DNA of 6,783 nucleotides from DASXTB01 sp036505615 (GCA_036505615.1 DASXTB010000226.1:1-6783), one strand, 5' to 3'; numbered from the stretch's first letter, positions 1-6,332 are shown. Numbers and translations are program-made. Notes: a model not told the origin generated them from the letters alone.

Positions 1-656
1 ATCTGGCCCTGACCGTTTCCGATCCACGATGGCTCTATTTGGCTGGGCTGACAGTGGCAGCCAGTTGCTTTGCCGTAAAAATTCCTTTGATACGGCGATC
101 TGGAAATCAGTCGCTGTCAATTACCGTCAGTGACGTATTTATCTTCGCGGGTCTGTTCTTCTTTGGATTTGCGCCTGCCGTCGTACTGGCTGTGATTGAG
201 GGCCTGGTCGGTAGTTATCGGGTCAGGGTAAAGAGATTGTACAAGCGTCTCTTCAATGCTTCCCAACTGGCGCTGGCAGCATTTGTCACCGGGCAGCTAT
301 TTCTAGTTCTGCACCCCGCGCCGCTCAGTGTGAGAACAGCGCCCGATGTGGCTGGGTTGTTGCCCAAGGCGGCTGTGTGCGCGGTGATTTATTTTCTTCT
401 CAATTCCGCGATGGTCTGCGCAGCGATCTCGATGGTCACAAAGCAGACTTTCGGCGATCTCTGGAAGAGGAACATCCTCTGGTTCTCGGCAGCAAACATT
501 GTCAACGAAGCCACGGCAGCAGTCATATTTGTCTATTTTACGCCCACCAATTTTTCTCCCCTTTTGGCCGGAATACCCCTGGTTTTGGTCCTTTATTATG
601 CGCGCCGCGTGAACCTGGCGCGAGCCCGGGACGCCCATGAACCCACGACGCAGTGA
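1..656 (+). CDS. Polytopic membrane protein, 3' part (GGDEF/HD-GYP-type membrane sensor domain without an output domain)
   Basis: The reading frame is open at the left edge (first full codon at 3) and ends with TGA at 654-656, giving 217 visible residues; the true start lies outside the window. About six hydrophobic stretches are visible, near residues 9-27, 45-70, 85-104, 121-146, 157-181 and 185-200 of the visible part, with basic loops between them (for example VRVKRLYKRLFN at 74-85). The order ISVSDVFIF-like segment, LFNASQLAL, YFLLNS, then a last helix running into a charged ARRVNLARARD tail resembles the membrane sensor half that usually precedes GGDEF or HD-GYP domains in Acidobacteriota and related groups; this is recalled family likeness, not a search. 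Here the chain ends about 17 residues after the last helix, so no catalytic domain follows. No continuation is seen in other frames before the convergent gene at 731. It could be a stand-alone membrane domain, a truncated sensor, or an unrelated transporter-like protein. Confidence 0.7.
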   Translation, partial: LALTVSDPRWLYLAGLTVAASCFAVKIPLIRRSGNQSLSITVSDVFIFAGLFFFGFAPAVVLAVIEGLVGSYRVRVKRLYKRLFNASQLALAAFVTGQLFLVLHPAPLSVRTAPDVAGLLPKAAVCAVIYFLLNSAMVCAAISMVTKQTFGDLWKRNILWFSAANIVNEATAAVIFVYFTPTNFSPLLAGIPLVLVLYYARRVNLARARDAHEPTTQ

Positions 657-730
657 TACCGGGGATCCGAAGCAAGGCGGGGTAGCGTCGTCAGGCAGTG
701 CCGAAAAAACAAGATCGTCGGAGGCGGGCG

Positions 731-1351
731 TCAATACCTTCTCGGTCTGGGACTCCAGTTTTCCTGGCGCAGATCTTCCGGTTTGAGAAATCGAAACAGC
801 TTTTTGAAGAACTGCAGCAGCAGATAAATGGTCAACCAGGCGATGACGACCGCTGCCGCAATCAGGACTACCAGCACCCATGGGTGGTGCAAAAACAACC
901 AGTAGGCTAGTGCTACCAGGCCGTCCTCTGCGACGCTGACAAACCAGTTGGTGAAAGGCTCCGGGGTGCTGTTGAGCGCTAAGCGCACAGTAGCTTTCGC
1001 TCCGTGGGTGCCGAAGGAAACGAAGCCGGCGGCCAATGCCACCAAGAACAAACTGTGCTGGGACATTCCATGTGCGGCCCCCAGGGCAAGTAAAATCCCG
1101 GCCGGAACTCGAATGAACGTGTGAAAAGCATCCCAGAAGCTGTCGATATAAGGAATTTTGTCGGCCACAAATTCCACCAGAAATAGGGCGGCCGCAAGGG
1201 CCAGCGTCCAATCGTTGGCAAGGAACGACAATTCGCCGGGAAGCGGCAACCACTGCATCCTCGCGACCAGCCCCGCGAGCAGCACTGTCAAATAAAGATC
1301 AATTCCCGCGCCCCAGCTCAACAGCAATGCCCAGATCAAGTCTTGGTTCAT
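731..1351 (-). CDS. DUF4126 family integral membrane protein
   Basis: This 206-residue protein has several membrane segments (about 5-30, 46-63, 83-112, 142-182) and a basic, proline-containing C-tail. Family-typical stretches are the start WALLLSWGAGIDLY (residues 7-20), FLVEFVADKIPYIDSFWDAF (57-76) followed by HTFIRVPAG, FGTHGAKATVR (113-123), and a TPEPFTNWFVSVAEDG block (129-144). These match what I know of DUF4126, a family of unknown biochemical function; length is typical. ATG at 1351 is chosen because the conserved hydrophobic segment begins only a few residues later. The start sits on an 11-bp tandem repeat, and the nearest Shine-Dalgarno-like run (GGGG) is only 2 nt from the ATG, so initiation may be weak or unusual. 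It lies downstream of the lytic transglycosylase gene on the same strand, separated by 297 bp containing a strong hairpin, so co-transcription is doubtful. It converges with the membrane gene ending at 656. Confidence 0.9.
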   Translation of the reverse strand: MNQDLIWALLLSWGAGIDLYLTVLLAGLVARMQWLPLPGELSFLANDWTLALAAALFLVEFVADKIPYIDSFWDAFHTFIRVPAGILLALGAAHGMSQHSLFLVALAAGFVSFGTHGAKATVRLALNSTPEPFTNWFVSVAEDGLVALAYWLFLHHPWVLVVLIAAAVVIAWLTIYLLLQFFKKLFRFLKPEDLRQENWSPRPRRY

Positions 1352-1380
1352 ATCCCCATCATATCCCCTTCATATCTCGG
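1348..1380 (-). repeat. Three tandem 11-bp units over the DUF4126 start codon
   Basis: On the plus strand the units are TCATATCCCCA (1348-1358), TCATATCCCCT (1359-1369) and the diverged TCATATCTCGG (1370-1380). Read as mRNA, each unit carries a G-rich run followed by ATATGA. Because 11 is not a multiple of three, the three ATGs are in three different frames. The two upstream ATGs open five-codon ORFs (ATG-AAG-GGG-ATA-TGA and ATG-ATG-GGG-ATA-TGA), each ending on an ATGA that overlaps the next ATG. The last ATG is the DUF4126 start. The repeat is directly visible; any effect on translation is inference. Confidence 0.8.
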
Positions 1381-1429
1381 CTTTCCCTAAACACAGAGTG
1401 CTAGCGCAGCAAAGCCGCAACCCAATAAA

Positions 1430-1561
1430 AGCCGATCACGACCACGTTCACGTTCACGAGCACGTCCACGCCTACGCCGACGAAAAATACACAATCGCTC
1501 ACGATTCGATTGGTCGTAGCCGTGGACGTTGACGTGCTCGTGAACGTGAACGTGGTCGGCT
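1430..1561. repeat. Hexamer-phased long inverted repeat (hairpin element 1)
   Basis: This fills the middle of the 297-bp gap between the lytic transglycosylase and DUF4126 genes. Positions 1439-1466 and 1531-1558 are perfect 28-nt reverse complements. The stem continues outward (1430-1432 with 1559-1561) after a 6-nt bulge at 1433-1438, and inward (1467-1478 with 1513-1524, 10 of 12 paired) after a 6-nt bulge at 1525-1530. Both arms are 49 nt and the loop is 34 nt (1479-1512), with a small AATCG/CGATT stem inside it. The arms are written in ACGNNN hexamers (ACGTTC, ACGTTC, ACGAGC, ACGTCC...), and both bulges are exactly one hexamer long. Read as protein, the arms give alternating V-D-V-N-V or T-F-T-S-T strings on either strand; I regard these as spurious. 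No T-run follows, so it is not a classic terminator, although as RNA it would form a strong hairpin after slt. The rest of 1352-1648 shows no gene. Confidence 0.85.
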
Positions 1562-1648
1562 GTTCAGCGCCAAATTTTGTCGAAGGCACGAGATTTCACT
1601 ACATATTTGTGAATAATACGAGCTTACGCGCGCGGCTCCGATTTTTTC

Positions 1649-4012
1649 TCACGTTCCTTTCTCTCGCGGGTACAGAATCTTGTACAGCCTGTAATTCCCC
1701 ATCACGCGCATGGTGTAGCTTTTTGTTTCTGCGAATCCGATATCCGCCACAAAGAGAGGCGCCTCAAAGGTCTTGCTCTTCTTGCCCCAGCGGAGCACGT
1801 TATCGCTTCCTCCATTGTAAGAAGCCACAACCATCTCTGGATACTTCAACTGGCGGACCAGCCGATCTAAGTGCAAGGTTCCCAGCTTCACAGAAAGGCC
1901 GGGCTGGTACAAATCCTCGGGCGAAGGCGGCGGAAGACCAGCCGCGCTTGCCAGCTCTTTTGCCGTCGAAGGCAGAAGCTGCATCAATCCCCGGGCACCG
2001 GCGGGACTTTTGGCATCTGGCTGGAAGCGGCTTTCCCTGAGAATAACCGCGGCCACCAGTTCCGGTTCCAGGCCCTCGGTCGCGTCCGAACTTTGCGTCG
2101 AAAAAGGGAGAGGAAGGAAAAACTTATACAGTCGCGGCGGCATGAACTCCGGGCTGTTGAACGGAAGATTGACGGAAAGCTTCTGCGCTTCATTCAATGC
2201 TTCCCCCCAGTGATTGTCATACCCAAAGAAAGTGGCGACAGTGAACTGTTGCTGGGATTTGTCTTCAAAATCTTTTGCCTCGCTGAGCAGTTCCGCGGCC
2301 TCTCGGAAGAATCCGAGGCCCGCCAGGGTGGCTCCGGCGCGCCTGTACTGTGAACCAGTTACTGCGTGCAGTAGGCCATCGTCGATGAAATCGGCAGGCC
2401 AAAGCCGAATCGACATGACTAAAACCCAGGCGGGCTCTTTGGCCAGGCTTGACAGCAGTTCGCCTCGGGCGGCGTCAGACTCCTTCTGAGGCGCTGAATA
2501 ATAACGGCTGCGCAGCTCATCGCGATAGGAAGAGATTTTGCCTACTGTTTTCGCCTTCTCCGCCGCTGATAAGAAGGCGTCCGACCACTGGCGAACTTCC
2601 GGCTCTTCTGTGTACAAATTTCTAAGAGAGTCGCGAGAAAGAAACCCAAAGTAATTGTTATCCTCCCAGGCGGATTCCAGGTAGGAAGCCGCTGCTGCTT
2701 TCCAGTTCTGGAGACGTTCATGACAATGCCCGATCCAGTAGTAGAGTTCTGCTCTTCCCAAACTGGGAGGAAGGCCGGCGCGCTCTCCCAGGCGCAGGGC
2801 GCGCTCGAAAAGTGGAACGGCCTCGGCCGGTGAATCAATCATCACGATCTTAGCTTCGGCGTAGGCAAGCTGCGCCGCGTCCGGTGTTTTGAGCTGTTCG
2901 CAACCCCGCTCCGCCCAACGGCGAGCTTCATCCCATTTGCCGGCCCAGCGCAGCGCGTCTACAAGATTGTTGTAGGCCCCGCCTAAGAATTCCGAAGTCG
3001 GGTGATTTTCGATCACTTGCCGGTAGACGGCGGCCGCTTCCGGATATTTTTCCATCCGCAGGTAGACATGCCCGGAGAAGTATTTCGACTGAATACCCCA
3101 CTTGTCGGAGGGAAATCGCTCGTAAGTAGAGTCGAATTGCTGCAATGCTTTCTCATGATCATTCTCAAGCATCCACGTCCGGCCTATGAGATAGTTAAAA
3201 AAAGGAAGCCGGCGGCTGTCGGCAAATCGGCCCAGGAAATATTTTGCGGCCTTTCGGACGAGTGCCAGATCGCGGTTCGCCATCAAAACGTCAGCGATGG
3301 ATTCAATTTCCGATTCGCTCAGGGCGGACAGGTTGGCCGCCAGCTTTCTGGCCGCCTGGTAGGCAGCTTCATCGTTCTTGTTGTCCAAAACCAGCGCCAC
3401 GAGCAGGTGGCGCCGCTTCGCCGGATTTGTTTCCAGATCGCTCCAGCGAAGCTGCGCCGGCCTCCGGAATCGGGTCCTGCGCCTTACTAAAGCTTGATAG
3501 ATCGATTGAGCTTCACCGGGACGCCCCCTTTCCAGAAGCAGTGCTCTTTGCCAGTTGGCATTGTCGGCATCGACCAGCGAAGAGTTCTGCGACTGGTATT
3601 GCTGCAGCCAGTCAAGAGCCCGTTCGCGCTGGCCGTCGTCTCTGCTAATCTCGAAAAGCCGCCACAGCACCAGTGGCTTGATGGCAGACCTCTCAGCGTT
3701 GTTGGCCTGCTTTGGTGATTCCAAAAGCTGCATCAGGGCCGCAGCCGCCGCGGCCGGCTGCTTCAGCTTTTCCAGCGCCGTCGCCTTAAGAAAATCGGCC
3801 TGTCGAAGCTGATAACTTTCCGGGTTCGACTTCTTCAGCGAATCCAGCCGCGAGAGGAGGGAAGACCAGTTGCCCGACGTCTTATCTAGAATGATTTCAG
3901 GCCAGGGATCCGCGGTCTGGGCGCTGGCGCTCTGTAGACCTTGAATCCCGCCTGACAATGCAAGGAGCCACAGCGCGCAGGCCACCAGGAAAGCTCGTCT
4001 CATGAATTTCAT
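1649..4012 (-). CDS. slt: Soluble lytic murein transglycosylase with TPR body (Slt70-like)
   Basis: The enzyme cleaves the MurNAc-GlcNAc bond of peptidoglycan in the periplasm, forming 1,6-anhydro ends. The 787-residue product has a Sec signal peptide (MKFMRR, then a hydrophobic core, with a likely cut after ASA at residue 31). A long helical body follows, with TPR-like repeats best seen at about 272-450 (for example YLRMEKYPEAAAVYRQVIENHP). The C-terminal Slt domain (from about 650) has the expected motifs in order: VILRESRF with the probable catalytic Glu660, GARGLMQLLPSTA, VASYNGG, and FAETKSYTMRVMGNY. It is longer than E. coli Slt (about 645 residues), mostly in the helical part. ATG 4012 is chosen because AAAGG lies 8 nt upstream and the signal peptide starts directly; the upstream in-frame ATG at 4066 would add 18 residues before the signal and nearly abut the folD frame. 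A further in-frame ATG at 4003 is possible. It is divergent from folD. Confidence 0.93.
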   Translation of the reverse strand: MKFMRRAFLVACALWLLALSGGIQGLQSASAQTADPWPEIILDKTSGNWSSLLSRLDSLKKSNPESYQLRQADFLKATALEKLKQPAAAAAALMQLLESPKQANNAERSAIKPLVLWRLFEISRDDGQRERALDWLQQYQSQNSSLVDADNANWQRALLLERGRPGEAQSIYQALVRRRTRFRRPAQLRWSDLETNPAKRRHLLVALVLDNKNDEAAYQAARKLAANLSALSESEIESIADVLMANRDLALVRKAAKYFLGRFADSRRLPFFNYLIGRTWMLENDHEKALQQFDSTYERFPSDKWGIQSKYFSGHVYLRMEKYPEAAAVYRQVIENHPTSEFLGGAYNNLVDALRWAGKWDEARRWAERGCEQLKTPDAAQLAYAEAKIVMIDSPAEAVPLFERALRLGERAGLPPSLGRAELYYWIGHCHERLQNWKAAAASYLESAWEDNNYFGFLSRDSLRNLYTEEPEVRQWSDAFLSAAEKAKTVGKISSYRDELRSRYYSAPQKESDAARGELLSSLAKEPAWVLVMSIRLWPADFIDDGLLHAVTGSQYRRAGATLAGLGFFREAAELLSEAKDFEDKSQQQFTVATFFGYDNHWGEALNEAQKLSVNLPFNSPEFMPPRLYKFFLPLPFSTQSSDATEGLEPELVAAVILRESRFQPDAKSPAGARGLMQLLPSTAKELASAAGLPPPSPEDLYQPGLSVKLGTLHLDRLVRQLKYPEMVVASYNGGSDNVLRWGKKSKTFEAPLFVADIGFAETKSYTMRVMGNYRLYKILYPREKGT

Positions 4013-4086
4013 CTTAACAGCCTTTGCCAGTGACGCCGCAGGTGGGCGAGAGCTTTGTGCTAACATAATTGCGTTTTCGAGAATCT
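4013..4086. promoter_or_regulatory. Divergent intergenic region between slt and folD
   Basis: All upstream control of both genes must fit in these 74 bp or lie inside the genes. On the plus strand TGC-TAACAT (4058-4066) resembles an extended -10 element, placing a folD transcript start near 4073 and leaving a leader of about 14 nt; no convincing -35 is seen. On the minus strand AAAGG sits 8 nt before the slt ATG and serves as its ribosome site. folD has only a weak GAGA (4079-4082) ahead of its ATG. The promoter call is tentative; the spacing and orientation are certain. Confidence 0.35.
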
Positions 4087-5025
4087 ATGCCACGAATCCT
4101 TGACGGCGCGGCCATCAGTCGCCAGATCAAAGCTGAAATTTCGGTTCGCATCTCCGAGCTGAAGAAGCAGGGTATTCAGCCGGGGCTCGCCGCGGTTCTC
4201 GTGGGCGATAATCCTGCCAGCGCCATTTACGTCAAAAATAAGGTACAGAGCTGTTCGGACCTCGGCATCTTGTCGCGCAAACTGGATCTGCCCGCTTCTA
4301 TGTCGACATCCCAACTGCTGGAACAAGTTCGTATCCTCAACAGTGATGATCGTATTGACGGAATTCTGGTGCAACTTCCGTTGCCGCCTCAGGTGGACGC
4401 GAGGAGAATTTTGAATTCGGTGGATTCGCGCAAAGATGTGGACGGGTTTCATCCGGAAAATGTGGGGAAGCTGTGCGCGAACACTCCCGGCCTGCGCCCC
4501 TGCACGCCGTTGGGAATCATGGAAATATTGAAAAGGGAAGGAATTCAAGTCCAGGGCAGGGAAGCAGTGGTGGTGGGGCGCAGCGATATTGTGGGAAAAC
4601 CACTGGCCCTTCTGCTGCTCCATCAGAACGCCACCGTCACTGTGTGCCATTCCAAAACGGTTGACTTGCCGAGCGTGTGCCGTCGCGGCGACCTGCTTTT
4701 TGCAGCCATTGGCAGAGCGGGCTTTATCACGGCCAATTTCGTGAAACCAGGCGCCGTTCTGGTGGACGTGGGCATGAATCGTCTCACGGAATTGAGTGAG
4801 GTCGAGCGATTTTTTGGTGGGACTCGGCGTATGGAAACCTTCCGTGAAAAAGGTTCTCTGCTGATGGGGGACATCGATCCCCGGGCCTATTCAGCCGCCC
4901 AGGCCTACACGCCGGTTCCGGGTGGAGTCGGTCCGCTAACAATTGCCATGTTGATGGCCAACACGGTTCAGGCCTGCGCTGCCAGAAGAGGCCTGTCTGA
5001 ATTTCTAACTGCGAGCACAGAATGA
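4087..5025 (+). CDS. folD: Bifunctional 5,10-methylenetetrahydrofolate dehydrogenase / methenyltetrahydrofolate cyclohydrolase
   Basis: FolD interconverts methylene-, methenyl- and 10-formyl-tetrahydrofolate with NADP(H) in the cytoplasm, feeding purine and formyl-methionine synthesis. The 312-residue product shows the full active-site set: SAIYVKNK with Tyr48 and Lys52, VQLPLP with Gln96, KDVDGFHP with Asp119, and PCTPLGIMEIL. The nucleotide-binding part has VVVGRSDIVGKP (161-172) and HSKT, and the C-terminus has TPVPGGVGPLTIAMLMANT (275-293). These align with E. coli Tyr50, Lys54, Gln98 and Asp121 at a constant offset of two. Between VDVGMNR (227-232) and MGDID (260-264) there are about 27 residues where E. 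coli FolD has a much shorter link, so this loop is expanded. The start is ATG 4087, which fits the usual FolD N-terminus; a TTG at 4069 would add six residues. The TGA at 5023-5025 overlaps an ATG (ATGA) that opens the longer form of the next ORF. Confidence 0.97.
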   Translation: MPRILDGAAISRQIKAEISVRISELKKQGIQPGLAAVLVGDNPASAIYVKNKVQSCSDLGILSRKLDLPASMSTSQLLEQVRILNSDDRIDGILVQLPLPPQVDARRILNSVDSRKDVDGFHPENVGKLCANTPGLRPCTPLGIMEILKREGIQVQGREAVVVGRSDIVGKPLALLLLHQNATVTVCHSKTVDLPSVCRRGDLLFAAIGRAGFITANFVKPGAVLVDVGMNRLTELSEVERFFGGTRRMETFREKGSLLMGDIDPRAYSAAQAYTPVPGGVGPLTIAMLMANTVQACAARRGLSEFLTASTE

Positions 5026-5087
5026 GAAATGATGAATTTCGATTTACGGGTTTCAAATGCGGTAAGAGATCCGTGATCGCTAACAGC

Positions 5088-5108
5088 ATTCGATATTCGA
5101 TCTTCGAC
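5088..5108 (+). repeat. Three tandem heptads (ATTCGAT type) before the propeller start
   Basis: ATTCGAT (5088-5094), ATTCGAT (5095-5101) and CTTCGAC (5102-5108) lie head to tail and end exactly at the ATG at 5109. They translate in frame as part of the low-complexity string NSIRYSIFD if the upstream start at 5022 is used. I know similar RYSIFD-like strings as translations of short intergenic repeats in metagenomic genomes, which is one reason to doubt that this stretch is real coding sequence. Confidence 0.6.
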
Positions 5109-6065
5109 ATGCGCCATTTCGCAAAGCCTCTGTGCATTCTTGCCGCGATCTCGCTGGCATTTGCAAGTGCGCTTCCCAGGCTGGAAGCGCTCGCGACGCT
5201 AAAGTCAGGCAAGGGGCCCTATGCGCTAAATCTGAGCCGCGACGGCCGGCGCTTGTTTGTCGCCAACTTTGCATCGGAAGAAGTGGGTGTGTGGGATCTC
5301 TCTGACCCAAAAGGCAGGATGCGGAGCTTCTACGCCGGACCGCAGCCGATCGACCTGGCTTTGAGCGCTGCTGAGGACAAACTTTTTGTGGCCAACTTCA
5401 AATCCGGACTGGTCACGGTAATCTCCACGCGCGATTTCAAAGCCATCGACAATATCAAAGTAGGCGGTGATCCTGTGGCCGTAAGCATCTCCCGGCGGGG
5501 CGATCGGGTGTTTGTGGCCAACTGGGGGCACACCAGATATGGAGAAGTAGATATTATCGACGCTGCCAATCATCAGATCCTGAAAAGCGTCAAGGCTGGC
5601 ATCCGGCCTCTTTCATTGGCGGCTGCAGCAAGCGGGGAAGCGGTTTACGTGGCGAATGCCGGTTCGAACTCAATAACTCGGGTAGACCTCCGCAGTTATG
5701 AGACTCGGGAGTTCTCCTGCATTGAAGGCCCGAATGGCTTGGCGCTCTCGAGAGACGACAAACGGCTGTATGTCGCGGGCGCCATTGGATCACAGCTTTC
5801 GATGATCGATGTAGCGACAGAGAAGGAAGTTCGGCGCGTCCATGTGGGAAAGGCGCCCTTTGGCGTGGTCGTTCACCCCCAAGGATGGGTGGCGACGGCG
5901 AACAAAGACGATGGAACAGTTTCGCTTTTGAGCGAGGACCTGATCAGTATCACGACCGCAAAAGTGGGCAAGAGCCCACACTATGTGATCTTTAGCTCCG
6001 ACGGCGCTACCATGTACGTAAGCCTGGAGAAGGAGAATAGAATTGCTGTGGTTGCCGTACGGTAA
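5109..6065 (+). CDS. Exported YVTN-family seven-bladed beta-propeller protein
   Basis: From ATG 5109 the product is 318 residues: a Sec-type signal (MRHFAKPLCILAAISLAFASA, likely cut after residue 21 or after EALA at 29), then seven repeats of about 42 residues. Each repeat begins with a G-x-x-P-like turn and usually carries a (F/Y)VAN strand: GPYALNLS with VAN at 51-53, GPQPIDLAL with 94-96, GGDPVAVSI with 136-138, GIRPLSLAA with 181-183, GPNGLALS with VAG 222-224, GKAPFGVVV with TAN 263-265, and GKSPHYVIF with YVS 303-305. This is the YVTN/surface-layer propeller pattern; such proteins act as binding scaffolds and the ligand here is unknown. The frame is open up to ATG 5022, which overlaps the folD stop and would add 29 residues. 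I prefer 5109 because the signal peptide starts there and the extra residues look like repeat sequence, although 5109 lacks a clear Shine-Dalgarno, so coupling from 5022 cannot be excluded. Confidence 0.88.
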   Translation: MRHFAKPLCILAAISLAFASALPRLEALATLKSGKGPYALNLSRDGRRLFVANFASEEVGVWDLSDPKGRMRSFYAGPQPIDLALSAAEDKLFVANFKSGLVTVISTRDFKAIDNIKVGGDPVAVSISRRGDRVFVANWGHTRYGEVDIIDAANHQILKSVKAGIRPLSLAAAASGEAVYVANAGSNSITRVDLRSYETREFSCIEGPNGLALSRDDKRLYVAGAIGSQLSMIDVATEKEVRRVHVGKAPFGVVVHPQGWVATANKDDGTVSLLSEDLISITTAKVGKSPHYVIFSSDGATMYVSLEKENRIAVVAVR

Positions 6066-6076
6066 GGATGCTAATT

Positions 6077-6190
6077 ATGGCCTGTCTCGTGGTGTCCTTG
6101 GTACTATATGTCTTTTTTCACCATAAAGGACCTACAGCGCCACAAGCAGACGAAAAGCCGTCTAGGGCCACGAGCCTACAGTGGCTGTAA
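6077..6190 (+). CDS. Candidate small single-pass membrane peptide (37 aa)
   Basis: ATG 6077 is preceded by TAAGGA (6063-6068) at 8 nt, a good ribosome site that overlaps the stop codon of the propeller gene. The frame runs to TAA at 6188-6190. The peptide starts MACLVVSLVLYVFFHHKG, one hydrophobic segment of about 14 residues followed by His-His-Lys, and continues with a polar, proline-containing tail ending TSLQWL. An in-frame ATG at 6068 would add three residues (MLI), lengthening the hydrophobic segment, but leaves no room for a ribosome site. The position directly behind the propeller gene suggests translation from the same mRNA. I do not recognise a family. Chance ORFs of this size are common; the combination of ribosome site, immediate spacing and hydrophobic start is the only support. 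Confidence 0.35.
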   Translation: MACLVVSLVLYVFFHHKGPTAPQADEKPSRATSLQWL

Positions 6191-6237
6191 GGCCACAACC
6201 GAAACAATAACGATCACAGGTACACGAACAGAGCGGT

Positions 6238-6332
6238 ATGACGTTCACGTCAACGACGACGACTACGTCTACGGTAACGAAAGACAATTCCGAAGAGCCG
6301 TCAATGGTGAGCGTTGACGTGGTCGTGAACAT
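6238..6332. repeat. Hexamer-phased inverted repeat (hairpin element 2, degenerate)
   Basis: This is in the 409-bp gap between the propeller and isomerase-like genes. TTCACGTCAACG (6244-6255) pairs with CGTTGA (6312-6317) and CGTGAA (6324-6329), the two halves being separated by a 6-nt bulge at 6318-6323. ATG 6238-6240 can pair with CAT 6330-6332 beyond a 3-nt bulge. The left arm is again ACG-phased (ACGTTC ACGTCA ACGACG ACGACT ACGTCT), and ACG/CGT spacing continues for some distance on both sides. Positions 6312-6330 match hairpin element 1 at 1527-1545 in 18 of 19 bases. The stem is clearly weaker than in element 1, so this looks like an older or decayed copy of the same family. ORFs across it (T-S-T-T-T or V-D-V-V-V strings) are probably spurious. 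Confidence 0.6.

Noticed and set aside
657..730. Bidirectional terminator between the two convergent genes
   Set aside because: An A-run (GAAAAAAC) is present near 709-716, but the adjacent GGC-AGT-GCC stem is only 3 bp. Too weak to call.
303..1253. 316-codon minus-strand open frame
   Set aside because: It overlaps both the plus-strand membrane gene and, in another frame, the DUF4126 gene. Its translation is rich in Arg, Gly, Cys and Pro without domain features; it is a shadow ORF in GC-rich sequence.
1430..1561. Rho-independent terminator for slt
   Set aside because: The stem is far longer than a typical terminator and no T-run follows it on the minus strand. It may affect mRNA ends, but it does not look like a classic terminator.
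1401..1589. Minus-strand 62-codon ORF and a plus-strand ORF from 1510 through hairpin element 1
   Set aside because: The alternating Val/Thr residues come from the hexamer repeat, and the plus-strand frame continues antisense into slt. No ribosome sites support them.
3002..3490. 162-codon plus-strand ORF and several other frames inside the slt region
   Set aside because: They lie antisense to a gene with clear Slt motifs and a signal peptide, and show no recognisable domains.
4060..4650. 196-codon minus-strand ORF antisense to folD
   Set aside because: The plus strand carries every FolD active-site motif; the antisense frame has no domain or ribosome site.
6167..6185. Terminator after the small ORF (GCCAC/GTGGC stem)
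   Set aside because: The stem is 5 bp with a 9-nt loop, lies inside the candidate ORF, and has no T-run after it.
6108..6317. 69-codon plus-strand ORF after the propeller gene
   Set aside because: It has no ribosome site, overlaps the better-supported small ORF at 6077, and its second half is hexamer-repeat translation (DVHVNDDDYVYG).
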